From Gracilaria gracilis (lineage: Eukaryota > Rhodophyta > Florideophyceae > Gracilariales > Gracilariaceae), in NCBI GenBank assembly GCA_030374805.1, contig JARGSG010000213.1, forward strand, positions 124,001-188,000: a DNA stretch of 64,000 nt, given 5' to 3'. Made by a program: the position numbers and the translations under genes. Below the pieces are notes generated by a model, which worked only from the letters and a program-made list of their open reading frames with translations, was not told where the DNA came from and made no database searches. How positions within the stretch are numbered: the stretch's first letter is position 1; the number at the start of each line of letters is the position of its first letter. Of this stretch, positions 35,501 to 48,849 are shown in pieces.

Positions 35501-38460
35501 AGGAAGTAAAGCATTTCACAAGACACCCACGCATGTACTCGCTACAAAGAAACGACGAGTACCCTCTTTTCTCTTCCTTGGTCAAAAGCTGGCGTACAAC
35601 ACAGTGGACTATTTTCCTTCCCTATATCTCCACCAAGAATTGTGGAGTTGCTGGAGCCTTTCATTCCAGAATTGTGCTGTGGGTGGCATTGTCCGTCGAA
35701 GTAGTATTTGCGCGCGATTCAGTTGTTGTTGATACTGCCCATGCTCTGCTACGAGTTGCATATTGAATTTGCGTTTCATGAGACCAACGTCAACAATTGC
35801 GTCCTCAAGATTTGTGGTAGTTTGCAGTAGAGTATGTGCTTCCAGAATGCTAGCATTCAGTATTAAAGTTAGAAAACTGGTCGTGACTCTTTTCTTGTTT
35901 CTGACAGTTGCAGATGTGAATCAAAACTCGTCAAAACGGTCCACCGTATTAGGGAAGACGTCCTTCGCAACATTTACGGCTGGGACCATAAATGTCGTTC
36001 ACCTTAGTGCTTTCTGCCTTGCAAATCATTCTGAAAAAGCAAGACAATACACGCAGAGCTCCCCTTGCTTTTCAGACCCGTATATGCGCTGAGTTGGCGT
36101 TTCCATCAGCTCGTTTGTGTAAAATGTCAAAACTTAGACATCTCGGAACACCGGAAATCCTACTTTTCCGCACTGTTTGCCGATGGCGTCACTTTTTCCC
36201 ATTCTTAAACGCCTGCACCAATTTCTACTTTCCGAGACTGGCATGTTGCATAGCAATTTTACACCATCAACATTTTTGAAAAGCACAGTACCAAGACTTC
36301 GATATTCACCGTCACTAAGAGCCAGCAGTTGGCGCCCCAGAACATGTCAGGTATTCATTCATTACATGGAACCTGGAAATATGCGTGTATATCTATATTT
36401 TATTACTAAAAGTCCACATCGCTTCAGCAATGGTTGTCAAATTTATATATAAACCAAACTAAAATAAACATTTGATTCAGACTACGATTTCAGGTCTAGA
36501 AAATGACCATGATGCCCTTCCCCAACCTCATCAAGAATCTTCGAATTTTACTCACTGAGAAGGCTTGGAACCAGTCAACGACCAGAGTTCAAGGTCTGTC
36601 TCACAAGCTTTACCCAAAACAATCAAAAAACTGCATTTTGGAGCTGGATTCAAATAGGTTTGGGGGTCCTTCTTATGTCCAACAAAGAGCGGACGTCTTC
36701 GCCTCTGAAATAAGCTTTCCATCTACCATTCTATCCAACGCCTCCGTAGATTTCGACACAATTTTGTGTAGCGTTGCAAACATTTTTGGGCAATTTGTTG
36801 CCGAGCCCGTTATCATGAAAAATATTTAGATAATCGATAATCAGAAGATCAGCCCGCTACAGCGTAAATGCGAAATCTAAACTAACTGATTTTCTTTTCA
36901 TAAACGATGGTGCAGCACTACAGACTTTATATCGCACTTTATTTTCATCTAAAGAGCGCACGACGACCAGTACTGCCATTTTCAAAGCATTCCGAGCGAA
37001 ATTCAATACGATTTGACGACCATGCCACCGCGAGTCGACTTTATCTACTAAATGGTCATATATGGGGTATGTACGAAGTTCCGCCCGTGTATTCAGGAAC
37101 GTATCTTGGCTCATCATTTTGTTGAAAATCGGTATTCACAGTAAGTCCAAAGAATACCAGTAGTCTCACAACTGTTTTAGGTGATGAGCAAACGGAGCCA
37201 GCTCTAAACAGAGATCGGCAAGGAGCTTATCCATGCGAAGAGAACTTGTTCTTTGCCCATGCTTTCCGAGTTTTTTGCAGGTCCAGAGTCGTATAAAATT
37301 GAGAAACGTACTGTTCAAGAGAAGTTGAAATGAACCAATCCTTTTTTGTGCCCTTACGTCCCGGGAATTAATTCTTTATTGAAAAAATATAAGAACTTGC
37401 CTTTTTCATTGGTCACGGTACAAAGCAAAGGCGTATAAACTCTTTTATGCGGGCAGCCCAAAGCAGTTGCAAGAAACTCTTCGTCATCGCGTTCTTCTTA
37501 GTACAACTCCACAGCATTAGGGAATTCAGCTTCTGTTGTGGTAGACGAATGCCGTAGTGGCTCTTTGTCACCGCTGAAACACTGCACTGCTGATTCAAAG
37601 CTGGCGTTGAGATGGACCAGTTCAGCAGTTCTCATTATGAGAAAAAGAAGGCAAGAAGAAGAAGTGCAGACCGCTATTTTTGGTTATCAGCACTCATTCT
37701 CGGTTATGCACCAGGTCTATTCTCGTCATATGAGGCGAAAGACTGTGCTTCAAAGTATTCCACATCTTCGAAAATATTCTATTTATGTAACAAAAGAACA
37801 CCATGCAACAAATCTTTATGGGGAGAATCTTGATGTCTCTCGATGGCAACCAATAACACACGAATTATTTTACAGTGTGTGCTCTTCAAAGTTGGAAACC
37901 ATGAGGACCATTGAGAGATGAGGTCTAGTAGCCTTTTTGTTTTGAGGATCTCGCTAACTCCGAGTGTCCTCTATGTTGCTGTTCGTCAACACTCTACGCA
38001 TATTTATGGAGCTTATGTTCACCAGCAATTGTTGTAATTTCAATTCAATTCGAACACAAGAGCATCATTCAAACTCAATATACCATATACAACGCCTTGC
38101 GGTCTACAACTGAACATTAAAGAATGAACGAATATCAGACACTAATCCAGCATCTTTGTGCATTCTATCCGCTGTTTTAAGCCGCTTCCACTGACGATAG
38201 GGATTGTATTCAGCGCTTGGTTGCATTTCTCTTTGCAATCGCTTTCTTTCATGCGAAGGACCACAGAACGTGAATGGCGTCTCCTTACTTTTGCGACCGA
38301 AGAGTAGAACCACATATCGCGCCTTGCTTTCGTGCGAAAAATCACTTCCCTCTCACTATCACTTCCCTCCTCCCCTACTGGGTTTCTTTCAAAATCATGT
38401 ACTGTTTTCCAAAGACTTTTGTTAGTTGTGAGGCCTCAGGAGACCAAAGGCCACCTCCAT
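32588..38460. other. Long interval with short unassigned frames
   Basis: No family is recognised. Plus-strand frames at 34,967-35,347 (126 codons), 36,503-36,829 (108) and 37,538-37,921 (127; RHMRRKTVLQSIPHLRKYS, ENLDVSRWQP) have somewhat protein-like composition and could be exons or gene relics. The stretch 34,100-34,700 is rich in CTG/CCG-type words. No repeats shared with the identified elements were seen. Confidence 0.3.
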
Positions 38461-38462
38461 GG

Positions 38463-39370
38463 TCAACATCGCATTATAGGTTGTTCTAGAGAACCAGAGG
38501 AGTGGACGGTGACATTATCAATTACGGCCGCCACCGAACGGTTAGCGAGATTTTCCATCATTCTCATCATGTCCTCGATCGAGGCGGTGCGAGACGGCTC
38601 ATAGTACCTTTGTGGTCGCGCGTACCAAATCAAATGGCGCAAATAGATAGATTTCACGAAGAGCGAACTCAGATTTGATGTTTTTTTTGGTGAAAGTATC
38701 TTGGTAAGCCTTTGTTATAATCTCTTTCACAGCTAACTCGTCCAAAGCTTTCGAATTACCGCGCCCGCATGCCGCTTAATCGATACCAGTCATCTAAGGT
38801 GGTTCGAAACTTGTGCTTCAAAGAAGAAAAGGCACTCAGATCGAAGAGTAGGGTATTTTCAATAGTATGGCAAGATTATGCATGAGCAACTACGCTTGCT
38901 TTGGAGAGAAGTTCCAGGACGGGAATGCTTAGAGGACTCTGAAATCCATCATAAACCAAGGTAATCTGTCTTCCGTTCGTCTAAAGATCTTTCATGTCCC
39001 CAATAAACTGCATAGCACACTCGATGAAGTCCGAAGAATAAGCAGAAGCTATATATTTGCGAGTGGTGACCAACGCTCTATTCAGAAAAAGTTCAGAAAT
39101 AATATGCGATTCAATGATGTTCGGTTGCTGGGTTACATTTCGAGTTCGGGTCCTCGTTTCTTGGTACAAAAACATTGGGCGACCGGCTGTGCCTTCTTAA
39201 AATATTGTAGCAAGAATTTTAACTAGATTGACATTTTGAAAATAATGTTTAGGGATTTGCAGAGCTGGTGCGCTCGCAGTGTACTTTTGGGAGCCTCCGA
39301 TACTTACCATCAGTACACGGAGAGATCCAAGTGTCATCGAAGTTGACAGTACTTGTCTAGTATATTTTGT
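38463..39370 (-). pseudogene. pogo/jerky-like DDE transposase remnant, third lineage
   Basis: On the minus strand the order is VNFDDTWISPCTDGKYRR (first Asp block, about 39,345-39,290), MFLYQETRTRTRNV (about 39,175), TLVYDGFQSPLSIPVLELLS (second Asp, about 38,960), NTLLFDLSAFSSLKHKF (third Asp, about 38,850) and a tail ending near 38,463. This is the D-D-D layout of DDE_1-type transposases. There are frameshifts and several stops. It differs in sequence from the other three in the window. Terminal repeats were not found. Confidence 0.7.
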
Positions 39371-40490
39371 AGTGAGCTATAAGTTTGCGGAGATTGTCCA
39401 TGTGTCTGACGACGAATCTGGCGTTGTAGACACGGAAACGCTTCGCATGTTCGCATGAAGGCTCTCTAAATAATACGTTCTTGGAATTCCTTCGTCTCCA
39501 CTACCTCACAGAACTTTTTTTTAGACGGTTTCTACGAAAACTCAATGAATCTTTGCGCCACGGAGGAAAAGCCTCCACCATCATTTATACTGTATCTATC
39601 ACAATTTTTGTGTGAGCAGTCGACCGTGCCGACTGTACTGAAGGAGATATGAAGATTTTAAGATTCATCTGGGCGATTTCAAAACTTTTTCGATATGGTA
39701 CGGCTTCAGCTTTCCCTGTTACCACTCTCAAATTGAAAATGAATGGTAAGGTCGCTCATCAAGGTGCGAGAAATGTCTTGGCGGAATGAAATGCAATTCT
39801 TTACAAGTGCGATGGCGCTATCGTACTCATGTTGGAGGCATCGAGTAGAGTATCCAAGAAATTGCTGGGCGCAGTAGAAACTCATCGTGGACGGTAAGAA
39901 GAAGAGTGGTCATAAGACTTGGGTAAGAAAGATAGAAATGCGACGGTTTTACGTATGTGAGGGCTTACGGCTAGAGAGCTACACAGGAAAGATCGTAAGG
40001 GAGTTTCCGAGGTCCCAAATCCATGTGAAAAGGTCGTCGCTTAGCCTTTTGGACTGACAAACTTGGTCTTCAGATGCAGGAGAGTTTCTGTTCCTTTGGC
40101 GGTGGTTGGTTTGAGCCTGTTTTATCCAGGACGCAAAGCGTTCTCCATTCCCAAACAATACCTACGTAAACTGAACAAATTCTCGCATAGTATGTGCTTG
40201 TGTTTGTACAAGAACATAGGCGCCGAGACCCAGATCTCGTTGTAATATTTCGCGTTTGGATATATGAACCGATGTTCTTTCCTAAAACTGAAAATTGTTC
40301 TTGTAGGGCAACCAGGGTTGGCTCTAGACTCCTTCGCCTTCGGCGGTTATCGACTCTATCTAGGGAAGAGTCTCCGTTGCATACGGGTAGTCTATCCCCC
40401 TGTGTCCTCTAAAGAACCCAGCTGTGGGAGTGGGTTACGGCTGTTTGTCGCGTTCGACCCTGTACAGGAATAACCTCGGTTTTTACCGTA
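39371..40490. other. Interval without recognised gene
   Basis: Short frames only. The N-terminal part of the minus-strand transposase may extend into this area but is not recognisable. The stretch at 40,280-40,480 is GC-richer and may be the start of the copia element. Confidence 0.3.
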
Positions 40491-40494
40491 GCTT

Positions 40495-41650
40495 TTGCCA
40501 TCTTTTTCTTTTCTCTATTCCCTGCTCTCGCAGACTTCCTTTTTATTTTCCCACTTCTATGGACTCGAGCCTCCTGCGGGGATACCTTCACCCACCGAAT
40601 TGGTGCACAATCGATTTTCTGCTCAATTCTTTACTCTCCGTCGTGACGGCTTGGCCTCTGCTTTCACACAAATTCGCCGTGCCTTTCCACAGAAGCTCTG
40701 TCTGCTGGCTGCCCTCCTAGATGGGAAGGTCTCGGATGTATTCGTGGTATTTTCCCGCCTCCTTCGTTGCACTGCACCGAGAGATGCCAATAAAATCTCT
40801 TCCTCTACTGTTTACAAGTTGGAAGAAAATGAGGAGGGGCATCGGAAGTTGAAGGCTGGGCAACTGACGCACGGGATCTGCGATGAACTCAAAAATTAGA
40901 TCAAGACATACTGCACCAATGCAAATGTGATTGTAGTGCGACTACTACGAAGCGTCTCTCTTTGTTTAGGATTCGAACTAGGCGTGGTAGATTTCAAAGA
41001 CGCCTATCTTCAAAGCCGACCTATTCGGCGGGACATATGCATTGTGCCCATAAGGGAGTTCCATACCAAGAGGCGCACACTGTGGAAGTTCACAAAGCTT
41101 TCATATGGCATTGTCGAGGTGGGAAGAGAATGGGCAAAAAACCGAAGCGTGGATGCCTGAGATAAAGAAGCCCACTTCCGTCTATGGTATAAACCAGATA
41201 TTCGTCCACCGAGACGAAAATGGAAACCCAAACTTTTTTATAGCAAGACTGGTTGTTGACCTCCTCCTCACCGTTACGAGTCAGGCAATAGCATACTTCA
41301 TGCCTGAATTGAGAATGGAATTCGAAGTGGGAAAGATTCGTATTGGGTCGAAGCTCTCCTTCGCCGGATGTGACTTACTCTTCTACGTAATACACGCCAT
41401 AAAGCTATCCATGGCACCCTAAATAGATCTTCTGGATCCGATAGAGATTCCCTGGGCCAAGAGGCGATACCATGAAGAACTTGTAACGGACAGCAAAACT
41501 CGACCCTATCGTTATTTAGCGAGGGCTTTCATGTAACTTGGATCCGCAGTCCTACCGCGAGCGTCGTTCCTCAGATTGCTAATGCATCAGGAACTTTTTC
41601 ATCTCAAGGTCAAGCATTTGAGAAATGCTAATGAAATTTGACAGAAAATA
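40495..41650 (+). pseudogene. Ty1/copia reverse-transcriptase remnant
   Basis: The frames read STVYKLEENEEGHRKLKA and GQLTHG at about 40,800 (family: KARLVAHG), then VVRLLRSVSLCLGFELGVVDFKDAYLQS at about 40,930-41,020, and RRTLWKFTKLSYGIVEVGREW at about 41,070-41,130. These are the palm blocks of copia reverse transcriptases (VDVKxAFLxG and LxKxLYGLKQxxR). FARLVVD-like sequence (IARLVVDLLL, about 41,245) corresponds to the YVDD-region block, here without the catalytic pair. There are stops and frameshifts. RNase H is not clearly identifiable downstream. Confidence 0.75.
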
Positions 41651-43396
41651 CGCAACATGGAGCCCTTTTTGTTAGTTACATTGCGACAATTGGCGTTACT
41701 TATGCTACGCTTGTAGCCTCCCCAATACATCTCATGAGACAAAAGATCAGGCATACGGACAGACAGGAGTGAAATGCAGCATGAAGTACATTAGCGAACT
41801 CGAGAATGACGCTTTTTCCACGAAAGACATTGGAAGAGCTGTAAGCAACTTCGCGTCACCTAATATTCTTTCGGAGCCAAAATACTGGCTTGCGTCGATG
41901 CTGGAGATTGAGAATAAGACCTGACAGAGTCCTACAAAAAAAATCATGTCGCACTTGACAATTATTCATCATGTACTTGTTGAATTCCAAGCCTTTTTTG
42001 ATACAATTGTAGAGCAATTGCCCTTGGCAGAGACTGAGAGGCATGCCACTCATATATTCGTTGTTATTTTGGCTGAACTTCCTATTATTATAAAGTTTAT
42101 TTGGCTATTTGGCCCGAATTACGGATCCGCCTACGAAGGGTATGATTAGCGTGACACGTGTGCGCTCGTGCCCGATTATGAGATCCGCCGTTGCAAGAGT
42201 GCCATGGAAGTATACTTGGGTAGTGCTGGCCGGCGTGCCGGGGACTTGGATATTTCAGTTGATATTTTTTAGCCGTATATAACTGGCGGCACTTGCCGCC
42301 ACTGTACGGGAAGTAAACCTCAACGAGGCTTCGGCTCTAGCTTGAGTTCTGCTTGCGCACGGTCTGCCACCTTATTCCCGGGGAACACCGCCGATTATCA
42401 GGACAAGGTATCCACCTTGGTCACTGAGAAGCACCAATCCGTCGTTATGGCCTTTTATTTATCGTTCTTTTGTACACCTTTTCTGTTTCCCTTCCTACGG
42501 CTTCGCTATACTCCGCCCTGTTGTACAGGTTTGCCCTTTTTGTCTGGATATTATTCCCCGCTCTCACGAGTCTGGACTCCGCAGTGCGGTTTGCTTTGCT
42601 GCCCTCTATCTCGCCTCTTTTGCTGCAGGATACGCCATATGCAGTGAATTCCATTATTTTGATTCCCTGATTGCCAACCTGGAACTCCGTCTGTAAGTCA
42701 GGAAAGGCGGCTCGGAGTCACGCCCGGCACGTGTCGCCCTGATCGGAGATTTATGCCACTGCTCTGCCCCAAGATAGAGCAAGGCTGAACTCCTTGTGTG
42801 CGTAGCTGCTGGCGCGGTTTGTGTTGTCTCTTTCCGTTCCCGGCTTTGCCCCACAACAATTACTACTGTACACGAGCGGAGAGAGTTCAGGCTGACAAAA
42901 AAAGTGATGATGTTACGCCGCGCGTTTGATTAGATATAATTGATTAACACTTCATGGATATTTGGAAAGCGCAACGTCGCCGACGCAGGTCGAGAGCGAT
43001 GATTTGTTGAGTCAGCACAACTGAATATCATGTTTGAGACAGGTTTGTGGATCATTGATGACGCCAAAGGTGTGAGTTGTGATCATAGGAGTTGGCAGTA
43101 ATATGCCCTACGTATGCTTGTTAATTGAAACGGATACTACCACGGCGGGGGCTGTGATAGTACGCTAGCGACTGCTACCAAAACACTCACTTTTGATACA
43201 GTTTCTAAAAGGCTCATTTTTGAAAAAGGTCTGTAGTGAAATTCTTCTTTGAGAAAGTTCTACCTCTACATGTAATGCTCCGTTTGCGGATCTATCTAGT
43301 TCAATGTAATCGTCTCAATGAAGGGATGAAATTGAATTAAAAAGGAGCCACTTACAAAAAAACTCGCGATCTAAGCATATGAAAACGTAGTTCTTG
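41651..43396. other. Probable copia 3' part and LTR, not resolved
   Basis: Plus-strand sense resembling a copia tail continues to about 42,150 without diagnostic motifs. A short GC inverted repeat, ctggcggcacttgccgccac, occurs near 42,282. The pyrimidine-rich stretch 42,430-42,640 resembles an LTR leader but no second LTR was found. Confidence 0.3.
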
Positions 43397-43447
43397 TCAA
43401 GCAGCAAAACCTCCACTTGATGGTTTTATTGTCCTATCTGCGGCAAA

Positions 43448-44630
43448 TTGATTGGGTCTAAAGACTCGCTCTTGAAAACAAATGCTTCGTATGGCTCTGT
43501 CAATGAGATGCCATGCAACCCACCACAAAGAAATAAGAGAATGACCGGAGCGGCACCGATATCTAAAACACGTTGCATGTCCATGCCTCAGGAAAAAACG
43601 AGAGCATTCTATACGAGCAATCAGCGCACACACATCGTTGAGCCAATCTGGGATGTAGAACCTCAAACAAATTTTCGACACACAGAATGAAGTGGCCCTT
43701 CAACGTCATCTGTGTGATACTACCAAGTCCCAAACTGGCGGTAAGACATTCTTAACGCCTGGTGAAGAGAAAAGGATCGTTATTCGCAAGCTAGGGGCGG
43801 CAAGACTTGGTTTTGCAGTTGATAACGACACTTTAAAGCACGCTTTGGCACATTTTGGATAGGACAAACGATCTGGTTGCAAGAACGGCATACGTTTCAA
43901 AGACGCAATTCGATACTTTCGGGCACGTCACAGAGAGCTGTAGTACAAAAGTTCTATCCAAAAGACAACACTAAACTTAAAGGAGAGAACTACGAACATA
44001 TCCAGACCTTCTTTGACGTCGTAGGAAAGCTCGGTACAGAGGTTGATGGTCATATCATTGACCCATCTCGACTCTGGAATGTGCATGAAACTTAGGTGGA
44101 CTCTACATTGAGTAAAGCGTCGAAATCTTTGGTTCCACGTCGTCCAAAAATAGTGGGTGTCGCGTAGTACAAAAAGCCCCAGGGGGTTGAAAAGCATATT
44201 AAAGCCGTTTTCATTTGTTGTGCTTCTGGATTCAAAGCACCTCCGTTCTTCATCATTGACGGAAAGAATGTAACGTCTAATTCGGACCCTTACATGCTCT
44301 TTATAGCCAGAGTGAGAATATTTGCAAGCCATTTCCACGTACCCAGTGGATTCGTAAAGATGCTGTTTCGAAGGGTAAGAAGAATGGTCCAATAACCAAT
44401 GAAATTTTAGCTGCCTCCGTGAAACATGTCAACAATTTTCCCCGCCAGCACGTTCCGGGGTCGCAGTCTTATGTGCCTACCATGGACGGATAGTCGTCCA
44501 GAAAGGGGTTTGAATGGGTCGTTGATTGCGAAGCTAACAACTTCATTCCAGTCATTAAACCAGCAAGCACGTCTCACATCTTGCACACGTGCGACAGACG
44601 AGTTGAAGTACAAGACTCCTTGGAGGTAAT
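43448..44630 (+). pseudogene. pogo/jerky-like DDE transposase remnant, fourth lineage
   Basis: The plus strand reads KTFLTPGEEKRIVIRKLG (about 43,740), ENYEHIQTFFDVVGKL (about 43,990), SRLWNVHET (about 44,070; the first catalytic Asp of the DET motif is His here), SLVPRRPKIVGVA, FICCASGFKAPPFFIIDGKN (about 44,210-44,270), SYVPTMDG (second Asp, about 44,475) and STSHILHTCDRRV (third Asp, about 44,590). Stops after DET, GVA and MDG, plus frameshifts, inactivate it. No terminal repeats identified. Confidence 0.72.
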
Positions 44631-45035
44631 AGTATGGACTTAGTTATTTTCCGCATAATACGTTAGTATACATATATGAGCTTCACCGCTACTAGCGTGT
44701 TGCCTCACTGAGATCATTTCCACCGACGTACACGTGTAATTCAAAGCTCGAGGCGCGGCTTAGTGGGTCTGAGTACCACACGTGTAGCACGGATATGCCA
44801 GAGGCAGTGCATCCAGCATTGCCGTATGTGCTTAGATATTTTCCAGATTATCTTGGCCGGCGCACCACTGTCAGCGGTGCGCCGAGCTCAGTACTTAGAG
44901 GGTTGAGCATCGCTCCCCCAAGTAGATTGCCCCTTGCCAAGCAAGGGCTTCTGGCTCTAAGTATCAAGTCTTCGCGGATTGTTCACCTCCATGAGTAGTG
45001 ACGACTGTGGCGTTGACGTATAGTTACCCAACCTC

Positions 45036-45600
45036 CGTCGGTGTTATCGGAATGCTAGTTTTTTTTGTCAAAAATGACCGAATTAAAGTGATCGAGAAAC
45101 CGCTGAATTTATCCAAATTTGGATTGCTTAATTTCCAAAATATTTCCACGTTTCCACTTGTGCTAGTTTGTGTGGAAAGAATCATTCACGATTATTTCCA
45201 TCTTGCTAGTTTGTATGGAAGACAAACTAGCATGTTAATTCTGTTCATGCCAGTTTCCGAACCCAATGTAAGTGTGTAAGTGGCACATATTTAGAACTTA
45301 ACGGAGGCCAATAGGGATATATATATATCCCCAAATAGGGGCATATATAAATAGATAGCTGCTTGTGGAATACGATTGGAAAAATACAAACCATTCGAAT
45401 AGGAACTCTCTATAGAGATCCAGCACATCTATTCAACAACTCTCATATCAGATATCGGCCTTTTATTATCTCACTTTTGAAACGCCTTCGCATCACGTGC
45501 TACCTCCCCCATCACTCCGTGCCACCCTCCGTGCGCCATATTGCGCTCCCCACCACTACGTACCCCTCTCTCCCCCAACACCCCCACACCGCTCCCCGCC
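45036..45600. promoter_or_regulatory. Left terminal and subterminal region of the giant element
   Basis: Contains the terminal inverted repeat and four GCTAGTTT/AAACTAGC words within 200 bp. Three are direct and the fourth inverted, and GTGTGGAA/GTATGGAA follows two of them. These are likely binding sites for the element's transposase. The transposase ATG at 45,601 lies about 570 bp in, so its promoter is probably here. An ATATATATAT tract at 45,318 lies 280 bp before the ATG. Confidence 0.55.
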
Positions 45601-48600
45601 ATGCCTAATTGCTGCTTTGAAGGCTATTCCTTCTTCGCTCGCACCATCCCCGCAATTCAAAGGCACCAAGGAAAATGCCCCAACCGTCTCACCGCCAACA
45701 AGCGTTTAATCTCCCCCGGCGGCAACGTTCCTCACTTCCCCCCAACGCACAAAGCGTCACAATTCCACACCCCAACTCCCACCACCACCCCCTTCTTCTC
45801 TCTCCAATCGCCCTTCCGATAACGTCCCCATCGCCGACGACGACTCCTAGCACCAGCAACAGCTGTCCCTCTCCGTCCACACCCAAGACGCCTACCATAT
45901 CGTAGGCCCCCCGTCTGCTCCCTCTCCCACTTCCCATCTCCTCCACCACCCCCCTTCTTCCCTCTCCTCAACAACCCCCACCTCGAACGAATGGTCCTCT
46001 ACATTTCTTCCATCGCTTCTACCCTCGGCCACCGCAAGGCAGACGAACTCATCTCTCTCCTCCACGACCCCTCCTTTCCCAAGTCAGCCTTCCATAACGC
46101 CGTCTCCTCCGCCTCCCAGTGTCTCAAACTTCAAAAGGACCTCTTCGAACACCGAGTCACCAACATCGGTTTCACCCCCACCACCTCCACGACCCACAGC
46201 ACCTCTTCACGGCCACCCTCTTCCGAAAGGATGCACTCCAAGTCCTTAAACGACAACTCGCACTGGCACACTCCGACAACATCTTCTTCCACCACGTCCC
46301 CCACACAACCTCAACCGGCGCTCCCGCTTTCGCTAGCCCCATGGCTTCCTCCCTCGGAAACGAAGCTGTCCCAGCCCTCAAGCACGCAATCATGCAGTCC
46401 TCCAATAACTCCTGCATCTGGCACACCCCTGAGAACAACGGTTTTGACTCCTTCATCGGCTTCGTCCAAGTATACTCCGATAAGTCCTCCACTTTCCTCA
46501 AATTCTCTTCCATCACCTCCTACCCCCTTCACATCCCCCTCGTCAACTTCTTCGACTCGCTCCGTTGCAAATGTATCACCGACAACCTCACCCTTCTCGG
46601 ATACCTTCCAACCTCTTTGAATCTCACCACCCCCTCTCAAGACCCCGACACCATCCCTCGAACCTCATCCAGCATCTCCCGCTCTACAAAAATGCAACTC
46701 ATCCAGCGTGCCATCTCCAACCTCCTCGACCATCTTCTCTCCTCCGGGCTCACCGGCTTCCCTTCCCGTGATTCTAATGGCGTGCTCCGCCATTGTCACC
46801 CAATCATCGCCAGCTACTGCGCAGACATCCCAAAAGCAATGGACATTCTCGCCATCTCCCACAGCACCCACCCCCAACATCCATGCCACCGATGTACCGT
46901 CCCACGCTCCGACCTCACCTACATATTCCTTCCCCCCTCTTTGATCCCAGACCCAGACTCTCGCTGCCCGCAAATCACACTCTACCCTCGTTCAAGATGC
47001 TGAAAGGCCCTCCTCGCTAGAAATCCTCGCTAGAAAGCCTAGAATCGCCCGAAACACCAAGGAAAAGGCCGTTCAAGCACTCCACTCCCTTTCCCTCGTA
47101 AAATACTTTTCTCTCTTCGAATCTTACCCTCTCCTCTGCATCACCCCACTCCTCTCCCCTTAGAACATCTCTTTCTTCGAACCATCTCATAACTTCCACC
47201 TCGGCATCTCCAAGCTCATCAAGCTCGTATCCATCGAGAGACTCAAGTCAGAATCACTCTCCATTACTACCCGTTCGTCCAAGTCCCGTCGTTCCTTCAA
47301 CTCCGTCCGCTCCTCCACCCTGAAAAACGCGAGCACCATCCTCGCCGCCATCGAAAAGTACTCCCCAGCCACAGGACTCTACATCGACTTTTCCTCCTCC
47401 GACAACGGTCAAACCCTTAAGGGTATCTTCACCTCCGACGGCCTACGTGGTATGCTCGAAGCAAAAGACTACCGCTCACTCGACATGGTCTTCCCCTTCA
47501 TTGGACCCTTCTTCGACCGCTGCTGTGACAAGATCCATGCAGCTGCCATCACTTCCGTTTTCACCAAGTACTCCGGTATTCTCCTATTCTCAATGAGATA
47601 CAACACCTCCACAGAATGGACCGACTCCCGCCTCACCGACCTCCAATTCCAAATCGACTGCTTCAAGCGCACAGCCGTACTCGTCCTCGGCCGCCACCAC
47701 ACTTCCAGCCTTGGCACCTTCAAGTTCCATCTCCTCGACCACATCGTCGAGGACATTCGCCGCTTCGGAGGCCTCTTCTTCAACGATGCCGGCATATTCG
47801 AACACGCCCAGTCCCTCTTCAAGTCACACTACTCCAAAACCTCAAAGCGCAGGTCAAGTGCCCATGAAGAAACCACTCGCGCCATTTATCACTCCAACGC
47901 CGCCAAAGATTGGAACCCTCTTTCCACCAACCCGTCCATCACTTCCTTCTCTCCTGCCATCGCCACTCCCATCCAATCCCGCCAATCCGGTTTGGTCCGT
48001 GATGTAAAACTCATCTCATTCGCTGATCTCATCACCGCCCACAAATTCCTCCACTCTAATCTTCATTTCAATCCCAATTCTCTACAAGACCTCTTCCCCA
48101 CCCACACTCTCTCCATCCTCCAACAGATTGGAAAACACGCCCTCCCTTCATTCATCACCCTTTCTCTCGAAGTCCTAGAACTCTTAGAGAACTCCCCCAC
48201 TCTCCGTCGCACCCGAGTCACCGTAGTCAACTCCGCTTACGCTGCCGGCGGTTATGTCCCATCACTCGACCACTACATTGAAGAGCGGAACGAGCTCGCG
48301 CTCCAGGATCCTCCAGTCCCTCTCATCCAACGAATACTTGCCGCCCCGACCTTCGGTCATTTTAAATCCCCAAATTTCTCTCACATCCTGGTCGCAGGCC
48401 CTAGCTCCTCCAACTCCACCCCCATCGTCTGGGTCTGCAAACCCATATCTCTTCTTCGCTTCAACCTTCCTTCTTCCATTCCATCTTACAAGGAGTTCGC
48501 ATTCGTTCAGTTCATGGAGTTCGTCCCACCAAATGACGAAGTCGATTTCACCCTCAACTGCGTATGCCTCCGATGGGCAACAGACGACGAACACAATCAC

Positions 48601-48849
48601 ACCGCCCATTTAGTTCCCATCTCAACCCACTCCACATCCGACAACGTTTCTCCAAGGTTTGGACTCATCCCCTTCTCTTCTATCCTTGGCTCCGTTCATG
48701 TTCTCCGCCAGAACTACCCCGCACCCCCTTCAAGTCCCGCCTCCATTGGCGTTTCCATAGATTCCACCTCAGCAGATTCTACCGGGACCCCACCTCCAGG
48801 CCCTATCTCCCACCCCCTGCATAGCAATCATTCCATAGGATTCTCATAA
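45601..48849 (+). pseudogene. Tnp2/Plavaka-like transposase of the giant element
   Basis: Starts MPNCCFEGY with a degraded C2HC zinc-finger-like segment (CC...IQRHQGKC, residues about 4-26), as is usual at the N-terminus of this family. About 1,080 codons in total. Family blocks in order: LVNFFDSLRCKCITDNLTLL (about 46,540), LLSSGLTGF and GVLRHCHPIIASYCADIPKA (about 46,780-46,840), HPCHRCTVPRSDL (zinc knuckle, about 46,875-46,915), EPSHNFHLGISKLIK (about 47,180), DGLRGML, then KFHLLDHIVEDIRRFGG and FEHAQSLFKSHY (about 47,720-47,830). The C-terminal 465 codons (47,452-48,849) are open without interruption. At least three frameshifts and a TAG (47,161) break the rest. Codons favour C in the third position. 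Confidence 0.82.

Noticed and set aside
46172-46640. Minus-strand ORFs of 109-114 codons over the transposase
   Set aside because: Shadows of the C-rich transposase frame; the plus strand carries all family motifs.
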